Assembly (NCBI RefSeq): GCF_003945595.2
Contig: NW_024104504.1
Span: forward strand, 1-64,000
Reading direction: 5' to 3'
From: Pipra filicauda
Taxonomy: Eukaryota > Chordata > Aves > Passeriformes > Pipridae
Length of the DNA: 64,000 bases
Each line of letters begins with the position of its first letter. Position 1 is the stretch's first letter. A program made the translations under genes and the position numbers. This document shows, one piece after another, positions 48,690 through 60,900 of the stretch. A model generated the notes under the pieces. It worked only from the letters and a program-made list of their open reading frames with translations, made no database searches and had not been told where the DNA came from.

Positions 48690-48765
48690 TTCAGCAGTGG
48701 GTTGGACTAGACGACCTCCAGATATCCTTACCAAACTATTCTGTTGTACAATTTTTCTATGATTT
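48690..48765 (+). mobile_element. CR1 3' end scrap
   Basis: GGGTTGGACTAGACGACCTC (48700-48719) followed by a decayed ACTATTCTG...TTCTATGATT terminus is the CR1 3' end in sense orientation. Nothing upstream is recognisable. Confidence 0.8.
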
Positions 48766-51700
48766 AAATCTTGCTGCTCCCCTGCACCAAATTATTGAGT
48801 TAACCTTAGTGAATCTTTAAATAAGAAGAAGAATGCAGAAATGAAATGCTGTTTAACCCTAAATAGTAAGAAGAGAATTTTAAATATTTAAAATCCTGAT
48901 GCTAGTATGAGTTTCCCAGTAAATATGTGGGTTTTTTTAATTTACTAATGAAAAATAACAGATTTCTACTGCCTCAACCATGCAAAGTCTTGTGAATTGA
49001 CTGGATTTGTATTGACTTGAGTTTTTTTGTTTGTTTACTTAGCTTGCATAACAATGATCTAGTAACAGGAAACGATTATTTAAATTAGTTTGAGTTAAAC
49101 TTTAATTAAACCTGTAGGGAGCAGCTATGTTCAGATAATTGAATTGTCTGTGACTTTAGAATAAATTTTGTGGAGTGGAATAATGCAAATGTGAAATGAT
49201 ATCATAGATTACAGATTATAAATAGAAATTGTGGTGGCGAGTTATCACTAAAAGAGCGTGACCTAATATTGTCTGGTAAAAACAGTTACAAAGATAACAA
49301 AGAACTACACTGAGTAACAGGGAACCAGGTAACCTGTAAGCAGACTTCTTTGAGCAAAACATATAAATATAAAAATAAGTAAAAATATACAAATATAAAA
49401 CCTACATATTTATATAAATATAAAATGAATATATTTTATATATAAAATATACAAATATAAAAATCTCAGGAGAGACAAGAATGAAGAAACATTGCACCAG
49501 TATTTCGAATTTCTCAGCTAAAAGTAGAACAAAAAGTTGGATTAGGAAGAATTGGAAGAATGTCTTTGAAGAATTAATGTTTCTGATTAAAATTTCAACA
49601 AAATAAGGAATAAATTATTATTAAATAATTTGTACAATGACAAAGTTTTATCATCTTTCAGCTAGTGACTAAATTATGTGTTGAAATCCTTTTTTATATT
49701 TTTCTTTTTTTTCCTCTTTTCTTTCTCTAATGTGGCTTCAAGTGTTTTCATTATCTACATAACTGTCTAATTCTTTTATCAATCCAACTCCTTTCTCAGG
49801 AATATGTTGTGGCAATAAATACTACAGGTTAATTATGTGTTGTGTAAAGATGTATTGTTTTTAATCAACTTCAGATTTGCTGCTTTTGAATTTCATTCAG
49901 AGTCTCTTTGCTCCTGTATTCCAAACTTCTGTGCATTTTCTTTCACTAATAAGTGCTATTAAGATATTTCGCTATTACATGTTTAAAGTGTATTAGCATT
50001 TCCATAACAAGATCGCTTTCAGGACATCTGAATAGATGTTATTCTTACTTAACCCTCAAGAACCCCAAACCCTTTTATGATTTGAATGTGTGGGGAAGTT
50101 TCTCTGATAAGCTGCCTGCTAAGTTCTTTCCAGTATGAAATTTTATTTCTGTTGTTTAGAAATTATAGTGGGTTTAGTACTATTTCGTGCTTGGAAATCA
50201 ATTGAGCCATTTGTTTTATAATAGTAAAATGTTTAGTTATGTAATTATAAATTGATTTTAACTACTATATTGCTCACAAAAGTATATTTGTTTGGTGAAA
50301 AGAACCAATTTTTATACTGACTTATTTTTATACTGACTGTTAAGATGTCATTAAATATATCCGATGGTGATTTTTATAAGCCCAGTCATGTATCTTGAAG
50401 TACAGTTCATCTCTAAATTAAGTGTTTTTTAATTAAAATAAAAAATATGAAATATAATATCATTAAAATATGAATTCGCAATGGAATTGATGACTTAAAA
50501 GTCATTATTTTTCTTTTTATGTTGTGCCTGCTTCAGTTACGAGATTCTGTCTCATAAGAGAAATAAAGGGCAAATCCAATTTGGCGTACATATAATTTCT
50601 TCTCAAGCTGACAGATGTGTCATTCAACTCATCCACTTGGCTTTTACTTCTAGAGAGAGCTCATGTGTGAATTTATAATTTATTTTAAATTATCAAAGAG
50701 CAGGTTGAAAATTTCTCAAAAACTAAAACTTTTCCTCTAAGAACTATTATGAAACCTACTTGATTTTTATTAAATAAAAGATGTTACTGGAGGCAAACCA
50801 AAAAAAAAAAAAAAAAAAAAGAATGTATTTAGGCATTGGATAAAAAGAAGAAAAATGTTTGAGGCAGTTCCACTAATAAAGATGCATTAACCAGGGAGTT
50901 GAGAGTTTGCTTTAAATGTCAACAGTAATATCTAGGTCTACCATGATGGAGACAGAACTTAAACATTAAACATATAAAATACACATAATTAATACAGGAA
51001 GCTGTAAGTGTATGACAGCTGTAGCTAAAATAATGTTTGACTGTGCTTGCATAAATTCAAGCACATTTATGTTGGGTGTTTTTAATGTTTATATTGTTAT
51101 TTTCTAGTCAGTATCTGTTGGACCTTGCACCAGAATCATCAATTTATGCTTCAATAGACATAGATAGTATGAACCACAAAGAAAAGTAGTATACAAAATT
51201 CATACATGTTTCCATAAGTACCTTCTAAGGTATTTTTTCCTGAAATTTAGGGAATAAGGAAAAGACCCAGTTAATTGTTCTTTCATCCCACAAACTAATT
51301 AAAATATTTGCCTAGCTCCAAATATATGCCATTTACAACATCAAATATATGACATTTATAATATCTATCTAGTAAGTAGTAAATCTCAAGATTCAAATTC
51401 TTTATTTGATCATCTATGTCATAGGTGTCTATGACTGAACTAGTTAACCTAGTCTCATTTTCTAGTCACTGCAGATCAGAGAGCTTCAGTGAGCAATTTT
51501 TCTCATATGAAGCTCAAGTGTTTCACATAGGTCAAATGAAGCACCTTCTAGAGATAAATCATCTTCTTGACTCTGAAAAGTAGCCCCAAAATAACAGCTT
51601 ATATGCTTATTTCTTTTTTTAACCTCTAGAGTACTATTAAATGAATCCTAACCTACGTATATTCTTGTACGTACATGAAGAGGTATCTGAAAATTGAGAG

Positions 51701-53726
51701 CAACTAGCTTCTCAACATTCACAGCTAAGCTACTATAGAGTTTACAAACTTCAGTTGCTTTCAAACAGCTAAAATAAAAAGTATTAAAACAATGAATGTA
51801 GGTGATACTAATAATTAAAGAATGGATTTGGAAAATAGCAATGCATGTTCTCGCAAATCATCATAGCTTGGTACAATTTCAAGGAAAAAATGATTTGACA
51901 ATGAGCCTTAGTTTTCTTTTGAAAAGGCAGATATTTGACTAAAGAGGAAGGAACTAATCTAGACCACATACGACTGCTACTTTAATATTTTCTTCCATTC
52001 TGGTGTCCTCTTAGAGAAAAGTGCTGACATACTAAGACAAATTAAAAGGATGTGTACAGAAATTATTCAGAATATTGAAAATAAACTTCATTATGACAGG
52101 CAAAAATTCAACATTTTCAATTTACTGAAAAGGTAAAACGGTGACTTAATTACTACGTATCAGTATCTTCTGCATGGAGAAAAATTAGTTGTCTGCCACT
52201 GGTTACTAAATTTTCTTCTACCTTAGCAGTCATGATCTGACAGAGATGAACACTTTCATCTTTTTTACATTCATTGCAAAATTTCAGAGGTTAAGAAGCA
52301 AAACAGCCCAGGTGAAATTGTAATAGAATAGTCATTGCCCCTAGTAGGCTATGATACCAAGGTCAAATTAGTCCGTTAATTTCTTCCAGTTCCTTTTATT
52401 CTAAAATAATATTTTTGCCTCCTGTTCCAATCTGTTGTTTATCAGGTCTGTACTTTTAAATCGAGTCATTTTACCTTACGATCATGATTCAAGTACAATA
52501 TCACCGATATGTGCAAAAAACATGGTCTAATCCATGAATATGTGATTTCTATGATTTAATATACTTTTGCTCTGTAGTTATATATTGTTCCTGAAAACAG
52601 CAGTTGAGTTGCTCTGTTGACTTATAAATTACCTTTATACAGCAAGAAGGAATTAAACCTTACATATCTCATTCCAAGGGACAATTTTCATCTGAAATAT
52701 GTGTACATCAGTCTCTAATGGATACAATGAAAGTGTATTTTAAAATAAAGAAGGAATAGGGGAGTATAAATGCATAACTAGAGAAGAAACAGTCTGAAAA
52801 CTGCTAAGAAATCCACTATTATTTAAAAAAATCCCCAACAACAATAACCCTCCAGAAATCATAAAATGTTATTGCATAATATATATTTTTTTAACATTCT
52901 TGTTTCAAAACTCTCCTAAATGTGAAGACAGTACTAGAATGAGAAAACACTGGGACAGATTCTCAGCTAGAATCACTTACAGAAATTCTGTTGAAGGCTA
53001 TATTAAATGCAACTGCCCTCTCTGCGCTTAAAATCAGGGATGTGGCTGGGAAAAAAATGATTTAACGGTGAATCATACAGGTGAGCAGTGAAAATGTTGA
53101 TTATGTTCTACTTAGATACACACAGAGACACAAGCACAAAACAAAGAACACAATAAGATACTTATTATGATTTTTACTTTCTAAATAATCATTTTAGAAA
53201 TTAAAATTCATTTTTTACATAATTTTATGATTTCATCTGACTTAAAATATCCAGTTTCTGCCCAAAAATGGTGTGTGAACTGTTAAATTTCTTTTCAGAA
53301 ATGACTGTGTTTCACTGGTACTCTGGTTAATGTTTACAAACACAGAATTAGTTTGAGAAGTTGTCAAAGGGTTCGGGGATCTCTGTGAATGAAAATAATT
53401 TCTCTTCATAACTTCAAAAATATCTGCATAAAATAGATAATTTCGGAGGAAGATTTTAAAACTAACTTTGTTACACAACTAGGTAATCATGAAAAAAATA
53501 CACTAGTTTGAACATTTTGTGTACCTACAAAACAGGTTATTATAGTTAAAAAACACAGAACACACAAGGACATAACTGTTTTTGAATATTTACTCATTTT
53601 TTATTGCCATACATCTTTTATATTAAGTTGAGCACATGTTGCAATTTCAATTGCAAAGTAAAGATGTGAAAGAGTCAAACACTCTTACCTTCATATTTTA
53701 CAATTTCTGTCAACTGGACTATTTTC
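48766..53726. other. AT-rich non-coding stretch with an AATAAA-poly(A) motif
   Basis: No gene recognised. AT-rich simple sequence (ATATAAA words) occupies 49365-49462. At 50773-50778 an AATAAA is followed after 21 bases by a run of 21 A (50800-50820), the geometry of an mRNA 3' end copied into DNA. The preceding sequence gives no recognisable gene. Confidence 0.55.
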
Positions 53727-53770
53727 CCATGTATTCCCAAACTGTCTTTGGACAGTCTGGGAATACATGG
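53727..53770. repeat. 44-base hairpin-forming inverted repeat
   Basis: Arms of 20 bases (53727-53746, starting CCATGTATTCCC, and 53751-53770, ending GGGAATACATGG) are complementary with a single mismatch around a 4-base loop TTTG. It is too short for a typical microRNA precursor or transposon. Template switching during replication is a simple origin. Confidence 0.93.
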
Positions 53771-53864
53771 ACTCAAGGACCATAATGCCTGTAGGAATTC
53801 AGAATAAATGCGGAGAAGGAAAAGAGAAGGACAGGAAAGTAGAAGAGGAAGGGAAGGACAAAAG

Positions 53865-53984
53865 GGAAAAGGAAAAGGAAAAGGAAAAGGAAAAGGAAAA
53901 GGAAAAGGAAAAGGAAAAGGAAAAGGAAAAGGAAAAGGAAAAGGAAAAGGAAAAGGAAAAGGAAAAGGAAAAGGAAAAGGAAAA
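53865..53984. repeat. (GGAAAA)20 hexanucleotide repeat
   Basis: Twenty uninterrupted copies of GGAAAA inside a pure purine tract of 126 bases (53861-53986), preceded by a less regular purine-rich stretch from about 53810. The perfect regularity suggests a young, length-variable array. The open frames across it (alternating Lys-Glu, Gly-Lys or Phe-Ser) are artefacts of the repeat. Confidence 0.97.
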
Positions 53985-55890
53985 GACAGAAAGCTGTGAC
54001 ACCTTAAAATAATTGTCTATTAAAATATACAAAACACATACAATATTTTATTAATCTAATTTGTATATAAAAACAGAGGAATCTCTGTATAACAAAACAG
54101 AAGGTAAATGTCACTCCTGATTGAACTTTTCAAACAGGCCAGAATAATTTAGGAGTAGGTTTCTAGTTGAAAGTAGAAATAATTATAAGATACACAGTAA
54201 AGTGAATTTATTCCATTAATATCAGAATTGCTTTGAGTCTGACATACGTGTCTTCAAAAAACTCAAACATTATGCCACTATTACTTTCACCGTATTTCTG
54301 TGGAATGACAAACATATTTTCCTCATTTTGTAGAAAAGGAATGCAGAAACCAAGGTGATAAAGGCATTGATTGAGATACACAGTAACTGGCTTCTAAAAA
54401 AAATATTATTCAATCTTTATGGCATTCAGGGCTTTGAGCGAAATTCTTAACTTTTAAGAAATTTTACAAAGAGAGCTCAACATAAATATGCAGACATTTA
54501 AAGTTGGAAATGAATTGCAATTAGTGTCCTACTTTCCCCTAAATAACAGTATTAAAATTCAGCTGTGTTAGTCTATAATGTTCCGTGGAGCTGCTGAATT
54601 TGAATCAGAAAAATCCACTTTCCTTTTTACAATTGTGACAGATATTTAATGCCATCTTTCTAACTATGCATGCTTTTGAAAACTTTGTTTTACTCACATT
54701 AAAAAAAAAGTAGGTGCCTAATTATTCCCAATTCTACCTGTCTGTGTTCACAACAGAAACCAGAATTATTCTTTATTATCTGTGCTAAGAGTCCTTAATT
54801 TTACAGAGGTCTCCTAGAAAACCAAAGAGATATTTCTGGAATGGTTTTTCAGGATTTTTTGTTATTTTTTTTTGGTTGGTTGTTTGGGTTAAGATTGTTT
54901 TATTTGGTTGGATGATTTCTTCTTCTTTTTTTTTTTTATTAAACATCAAAGTTTGTAAGGCTTGTGGAACACAAGAAATAAAAACAAAGGAACAAGTGAA
55001 ACTTCTGAAAACCTCACTTCTCTACATTATACTTACAGTAATTTGTTCAATAATTCACATTAGATTTCCACAATTAAAATGTTAAGATTTTGTCTGCAAT
55101 AAAAGATTTAGAAGAGAAAATGCAAAAAAAAAAAAAAAAAAAAAAAAAGAGAGATGCGGGATTTCTTATATCCAACACTTAACATACCTGTAAATATTTC
55201 CTTGACCCATGATATTTTAAACACTGAAACAGACAAAAGCATGCTCACTGAGATGGCTTCCAGAATGTTGATAGCCTAACTCATTGAACCAAAAAATGTT
55301 ACTTCAGCTGGCATTAGCGTTCCATAAGTTGGCATGCACCACTGAAGCAATACTCATTTCATCATAGTTATCTATCCAGTTGCAATTTTATTATGCTATT
55401 ATACACAGTATTATATATTCAGATAAACAGTGTGTTAGTTTAATAAGATGATAATAAAACATGTCCTTTGAACAAACTGTTTTATGAATGATCGTAGTAC
55501 ACAACCCAGAATGCTTAGCATTTTTAGTATCTATCTGTTCTTTTTTTTATCCTTAAGACCCAGTCATGCGAACTGATTCTGAAAAACGAACAGCTCTCAT
55601 GAAGTGCTGATACTTTTATTTGGACTCAGCAAGGACTTTCATTTGCAAGGGCAAGTTGCATTTGCTTTTAAATGCATGTAAATCTATCTGAAATAAATAG
55701 AATAGAAATAATAAAATGAAACTTAAAATTGTGCTACAGGAACATTTATTGGGCTGTGGTTGTGTTAAAGTGGTACAAGTTTCATTTTTTCTTATGGAAT
55801 ATGTATATAAAGAATGCTTTATTTGAAATAAATTTCCTGGACATTGAGAAAAATATGAAGAAGGCAAGAAAATGTACCTAAAAAAAAAAA
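53985..55890. other. Non-coding stretch with a second AATAAA-poly(A) motif
   Basis: No gene recognised. AATAAA at 55098-55103 is followed after 20 bases by a run of 25 A (55124-55148), again mRNA-like spacing. T-rich and GGTTGGTT simple sequence lies at 54855-54940. Confidence 0.55.
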
Positions 55891-56770
55891 TCACAGAGTC
55901 ACAGAATTTTTAGGGTTGGAAAGGACCTCTGGAGATCATCTAGTCTGACTGTCCTGCCAAGGTTGCCTACAGCAGGTTACAAAGGAACACGTCCCAAGGG
56001 GTTTTGAATGTCTCCGGAGAGGGAGACTCCACAACCTCCCTTGGCAGCCTGTTCCAGTGCTCTGGCACGCTCAACATAAAGAAGCTCTTCCTCACGTGGA
56101 GCTGGAGCTTTTTTAATTTGTGGTCATTACTTCTTGTCAGGGGTCACTGGGCACCGCAGGAAAGAGCCTGGCAGCATCCTATTGACACCTACCTTTGAGA
56201 TATTTATATACATTGATGAGATTCCCTCTCAGTCTTCTCTTCTGTAAGCTAAACAGGCTCAGTTCCTCAGTCTCTCCTTATAAGAGAGATGCTCCAGATT
56301 CCTAATCATCTTTGTGGCCCTCTACTAAACCCTCTCCAGTACCTTCTTGTCTTCTTTGAACTGTGAAGGTCGGAATTGAACACAATACTCCAGATGTGGC
56401 CTCACTAGGGCCGAGTAGAGGGGGAGGATCACCTGCCTCGACCTGCTGGCCACACTCTTCCTGATGCACCCCTGGATACCACTGGCCCTCTTGGCCAAAA
56501 GGTCTCAGTGGTGGCTTATGGTCAGCTTGTCATCCACTAAAATTCCAGGGTCCCTCTCAGAAGAGCTTCTCTCTAGTAGATCAGCCCCCAGCCTCTGCTG
56601 GTACTTGAGGTTACTCCTCCCCAGGTGCAGTACCCTGCACTTGCCCTTGATGAACCTCATTAGGTTTCTTTCCACCCAGCTCTCCAGTCTATCAAGGTCC
56701 TGCTGAATGGTAGGACAGCCTTCTGGTGTGTCAGACACTCTCCCCAGTTTCATATCATTGGCATTTATAA
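55891..56770 (-). mobile_element. CR1 LINE fragment, complete 3' end, 5'-truncated
   Basis: TCACAGAGTCACAGAATTTT at 55891 is the antisense terminus, followed by GGTTGGAAAGGACCTCTGGA and about 850 bases antisense to the ORF2 C-terminus (for example CTCCAGATGTGGCCTCACTA at 56389-56408, and the CTGCACTTGCCCTTGATGAA block at 56633-56652). It is of a different subfamily from the copies at 6157 and 27388, as its 3' region carries the GCCTACAGCAGGTTAC type block. Frame broken. It is preceded by a run of 11 A on the plus strand. Confidence 0.93.
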
Positions 56771-57574
56771 GTCTTTAATGATATTTTTGTAGACTGAAAT
56801 TGAAAGTGTCATGACTCCTTGGTATATTTTTGCTTCATTTTTGTACCTTAAAAATGTAAAATATAAAAAAAAGATAAGACTTTTTTTTCTGTTGCTGCTT
56901 CACACAATAATTTGCATTTTATCAAGACAGAAAGTAATCTTGTGTCAAGAGGCAATTTATACATTTTCAGGGTTTTTTTTGTCATTTTCTTCATAAACTT
57001 GATTCTTCCTTTATTTTAATTAGGTATGCAGGTCATGTACTATAAATATCTATTGAATAGTTGTACTCTCATAGAAGTAATGTAATTATTAATTTATTTA
57101 CAGCAATGAAAACCAAATTATGTTAAGAATATATAAACCACATATACTAAAGACCACATAGACTGTAACATGTACAGAAAGAGGTATTTCTCCATATTTA
57201 ACTTTAAACCATTGTAACCCAAAGAAATCCATAATATATTTGGATTATCCCTTCTAGCCATGTTGACAAGAGATTTGCACTTATGCAGGTCTGATCGCAA
57301 AATGGCAGCCACCTATCTGAAACATTCAAAACTCTTGTTAGAATTGTTTAATTGACACAAAAATAAATGTCAGACTTAATGACAGATAGTAAAACTTGGG
57401 TAAGATTTACACAATGCTTAATTTAAGACAAAATACTACAGGTTTAAAAGTTGAGAAGAAATAATCATTTTGTAGACTTAAATTCCACAAGACATTATCT
57501 ATTTTTAAAAGCTGGGTATGGAGGTACTTTATTGAATTACCATATTGAAACTTCATTCCCCAATTCCATTACCA
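56771..57574. other. Non-coding stretch
   Basis: Nothing recognised; AT-rich. Confidence 0.6.
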
Positions 57575-57998
57575 TATGGAACTGGAGAATGAGACGATGA
57601 GGAGTGGTGTTGCAGAAAGGGACTGGAGCCCTGGTTGATGGGAAGCTGAATATGAGTCAGCAACCAGGAGGGCCAACTGTGTCCTGGGGGGCATCAGGTA
57701 AAGCATCACCAGCCAGTCAAGGGAGGGGATTGTCCTGCTTGGCTTTGCACTGTGGCAGCCTCACCTTGGATATTGTGTGCAGTTTTGGGCACCACAACAT
57801 AGGAAAGATATTAAGCTCCTGGAGACTGTCCAGAGGAGGGCAATGAAGAGGAAGAAGGGCCTTGAGGGGAAGCCATATGAGGAGTGGCTGAGGTCACTTG
57901 GTCTGTTCAGCCTGGACGAGACTGAGGGGAGACCTCATTGCAGTTTACAACTTCCTCATGAGGAGAAGAGGAGGGGAAGACACCAATCTCTTCTCCAT
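57575..57998 (+). mobile_element. CR1 LINE internal fragment
   Basis: Sense-orientation ORF2 C-terminal sequence: GGTTGATGGGAAGCTGAATA (57633-57652), CAGTTTTGGGCACCACAACA (57780-57799) and TTGGTCTGTTCAGCCTGGAC (57898-57917). The 3' terminus is missing, and homology ends after GACACCAATCTCTTCTCC (57979-57996). It resembles the antisense copy at 27388 closely, including the GGAGGGCCAACTGTGTCCTG block. Small indels break the frame. Confidence 0.9.
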
Positions 57999-60900
57999 GG
58001 TAACCTACTAAGGGTCTGCTAAGGCAGCCTAGCTGAAGTGGCACAGATCTGGCATACTCTTCAGTCATACTGTGTGATTCAAAAGGACAAGTTTAAAAGT
58101 CTTTCAGAGGTTTGGGTGCAGTACCGCAGTTCACAGAACATTCTGCTTAGGACCTTCTAGTTTTCCTTAGAGTTAGATCATATAGTCCAGACAGAGAACA
58201 CAGATATAACTTTATTTGCTTCTATACTCTTCCTCATGAATATTTTTCTTTAATGTTTGCTAGTTTACATTCTGTTATACTAAACATTCAACAGAGTACA
58301 CCCTCTGACTTACAGGTCTCCTTTTTCACTCAGTCAAAATATTTCATAACACCAGAACTGAAGTTAAAATGAGAAGAGTAGAGGGAAACAAGGAAGAAAA
58401 GGTACCAAAGGTTATGTAATCCAAATAAGGAATCCAGTGAAATTTAACATCTACATGCATAAGAAGATGAATGAAACATCATAAAACTGTCCTTATGGCT
58501 CTTCGTGAGGATATCTGGAATGATTGCAAAGGAAAAGAAGCAAAAAATGATCCGTCATTTTTGTTGGTTTTTTTTTTTTTTTTGTCAACCTACACAGCAT
58601 GCATGAGGAGGAATCGGCTTCAGTAGCCTGAAATTAGTTTATATAAGAACTCAAAATGAGAAAGCAATTTTGAAAGTTTATATGACGACATGAGACAGTT
58701 AGACAAGCTGTAATTTCAGTTAGTGATTTGTTATTTTGAAACTCTGATTTTAACCTAAAAGAAGCAAATAGAACTTGTCATGTTATATAAAAAACAATGA
58801 GACAGATGGACAACTATAACTAGTAAGACGGGTCAGCTAAATACTTTTATGAAACCTGTCTTTCTAAACAGGAAGAAGAGTTTATTAACTTTACACTAAA
58901 ATTACTGTATACTTGTATACAAGAAGAAACAAGATACACATTTAGCTTTTTTTTTTTTTAATAAAAATCACAAGATCATTTTCAGAAAGCAAAATCTGTA
59001 CTTATTTTCTCTCGTGTTAATAATTTTCTTGGCTTGGCAGGAAGCAAAATTACAGATGTTAAATGCTTCATCTTGTGTAAATCAATGCTGAACAGAAAAG
59101 ACAGGTGTACCTTTTCACCTCCCAAAATTATTCACGTTCTATATTCAGTGCAAGCTGTGGCCATTTATCCTGTAATATAATTGCAATACATGGTTTTGCT
59201 TTTTCAATATTACCTTTATTCTACCTTAACAGCACTAAACTTACAAATAGAAAGTTACCATAACTTCATCTTGCAAGCATCTTACATTCTCTGAAATCAT
59301 CACAGGCTTTAGGACAAATAAAAGCCAATTATCCAAAAACTGGGTGCTGACGCACGGATCAGAGTGATATCTAAACCTGATGTTATGAAGAAAATGCAGA
59401 CAGGTGACACATTGACATATGATGCTTAGAAATACTTAGAACATTTAGTGATAAAACTGTTCCCATGATAAGTATATAGGAGCACCAAAAAAAGATTCTT
59501 GAAAACATAAGCTTTGTAGAAGAATAAAGATAAAAGGAAGTAAAACTAAGCTTATATGTAGAAATTAGAAAGAAAATAAATTTTTCAAGAAATCAGTGTG
59601 CAAGTATCACAAGGAAGATTCTTTTTTTCCCCAAAAAATACTTGATAATATTATATCAAGTTCCGTTATCTACAACTCAAAAAACATACAAATAAGTTTA
59701 AGCTAAAAGAAAGTTTAATAAAAATGGAAAGTCTAATTCTAATCTCTGTCACTGAATGGGAAAACACCATTTTAAACTGGGTTTGTCATACTCTGAAATG
59801 TTTGATAAAAGATTAAAATCAAGATTACTCAACTATACACCAAATACCACTAAAAGAAGAAATAAGTAAAATGAAATTTTATATGATAAGAACTTTTAAA
59901 TGCTACATAAAATTCAAGTAGCAACAACATGATGACAAAGGTGATATGAAAGAAAGACTTTGCTGCCACAAGACAGTTTATTCTTGAGCACATAATGTCT
60001 CAGGACAGTTTTCTCTATTCCCAAAACAAAAACAGACTTATGGGAATGGAGAGGTAACACCTCCAGCTCAAGGCATATCAGAGGTGCCATGGACCTTGTT
60101 GTCATACTTTGCATCTGTCATGCCTACAACAAGTATTCTACATCACAGAATTATTCTGTACATTACAGCAAGTCTGACACTTGGAATTTGTCATATGTGA
60201 ACAGCTTGTCTAATCTATCTGGCTCCAAATTACTACAAACTGGCAGTTAGACCTGAGTTCTGAGTCCAATGCCTTCATGCTTTCAGATACTTCAGCTTTT
60301 CTTTAGGAAAGGATTGAAAAAGGTTGATTTTCTGGCTCAAATTTCAAAGCAGTTTGTATCACACAGGAGCCAGTGGGCCAGATAGAATGATAGAATCTGG
60401 GCTGAGCAGATTAGAAAATGACTGAATGAGAAGTTTAGAATAAAATCTATTCTGACAGCTCAGAAAAGAGAAAAACTATTTAACCACCAGTTTAGAACTG
60501 GGGATGTATACGTTGCATTAATGATACAACCAGATTTTTCCCCCTTTAGAGAAAAAAAATAAAGAAAAAGTGTTATTGATCATCTATTTCAGTAAAGTAA
60601 TCACTAGAACTTTAGTAAATTCTAATAGACACCACTTTTTGTCATTACTGTTACTAAACAAGCAGTCTGACAGAGAAATACAAATCTCCCTTTCTTACAA
60701 GTTACTTACTACAATGACTGACATACATTTGAAAGTTAGTAGTTTTTCTTATCAAAAAATCACTATAGTTTTAAGATCAAAGACTTCTCGTTATTTGTCA
60801 TTTTAAAAAACCATAGTCAACCTTATTGATGCAGCTGATTTACCCTCTTAGTCTCCTGGGAATAGAAATATGTGTTCCATTAAGAGAGTTTGTGCTTTCT

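Noticed and set aside
53727..53770. microRNA precursor
   Set aside because: The stem is only 20 pairs with a 4-base loop, shorter than a typical animal precursor stem, and nothing shows expression.
53865..53984. CRISPR-like array
   Set aside because: Units are 6 bases with no spacers, and the genome is eukaryotic; this is a microsatellite.
53767..54032. Lys-Glu, Gly-Lys and Phe-Ser repeat proteins across the GGAAAA array
   Set aside because: All are simple translations of the hexanucleotide repeat in different frames.
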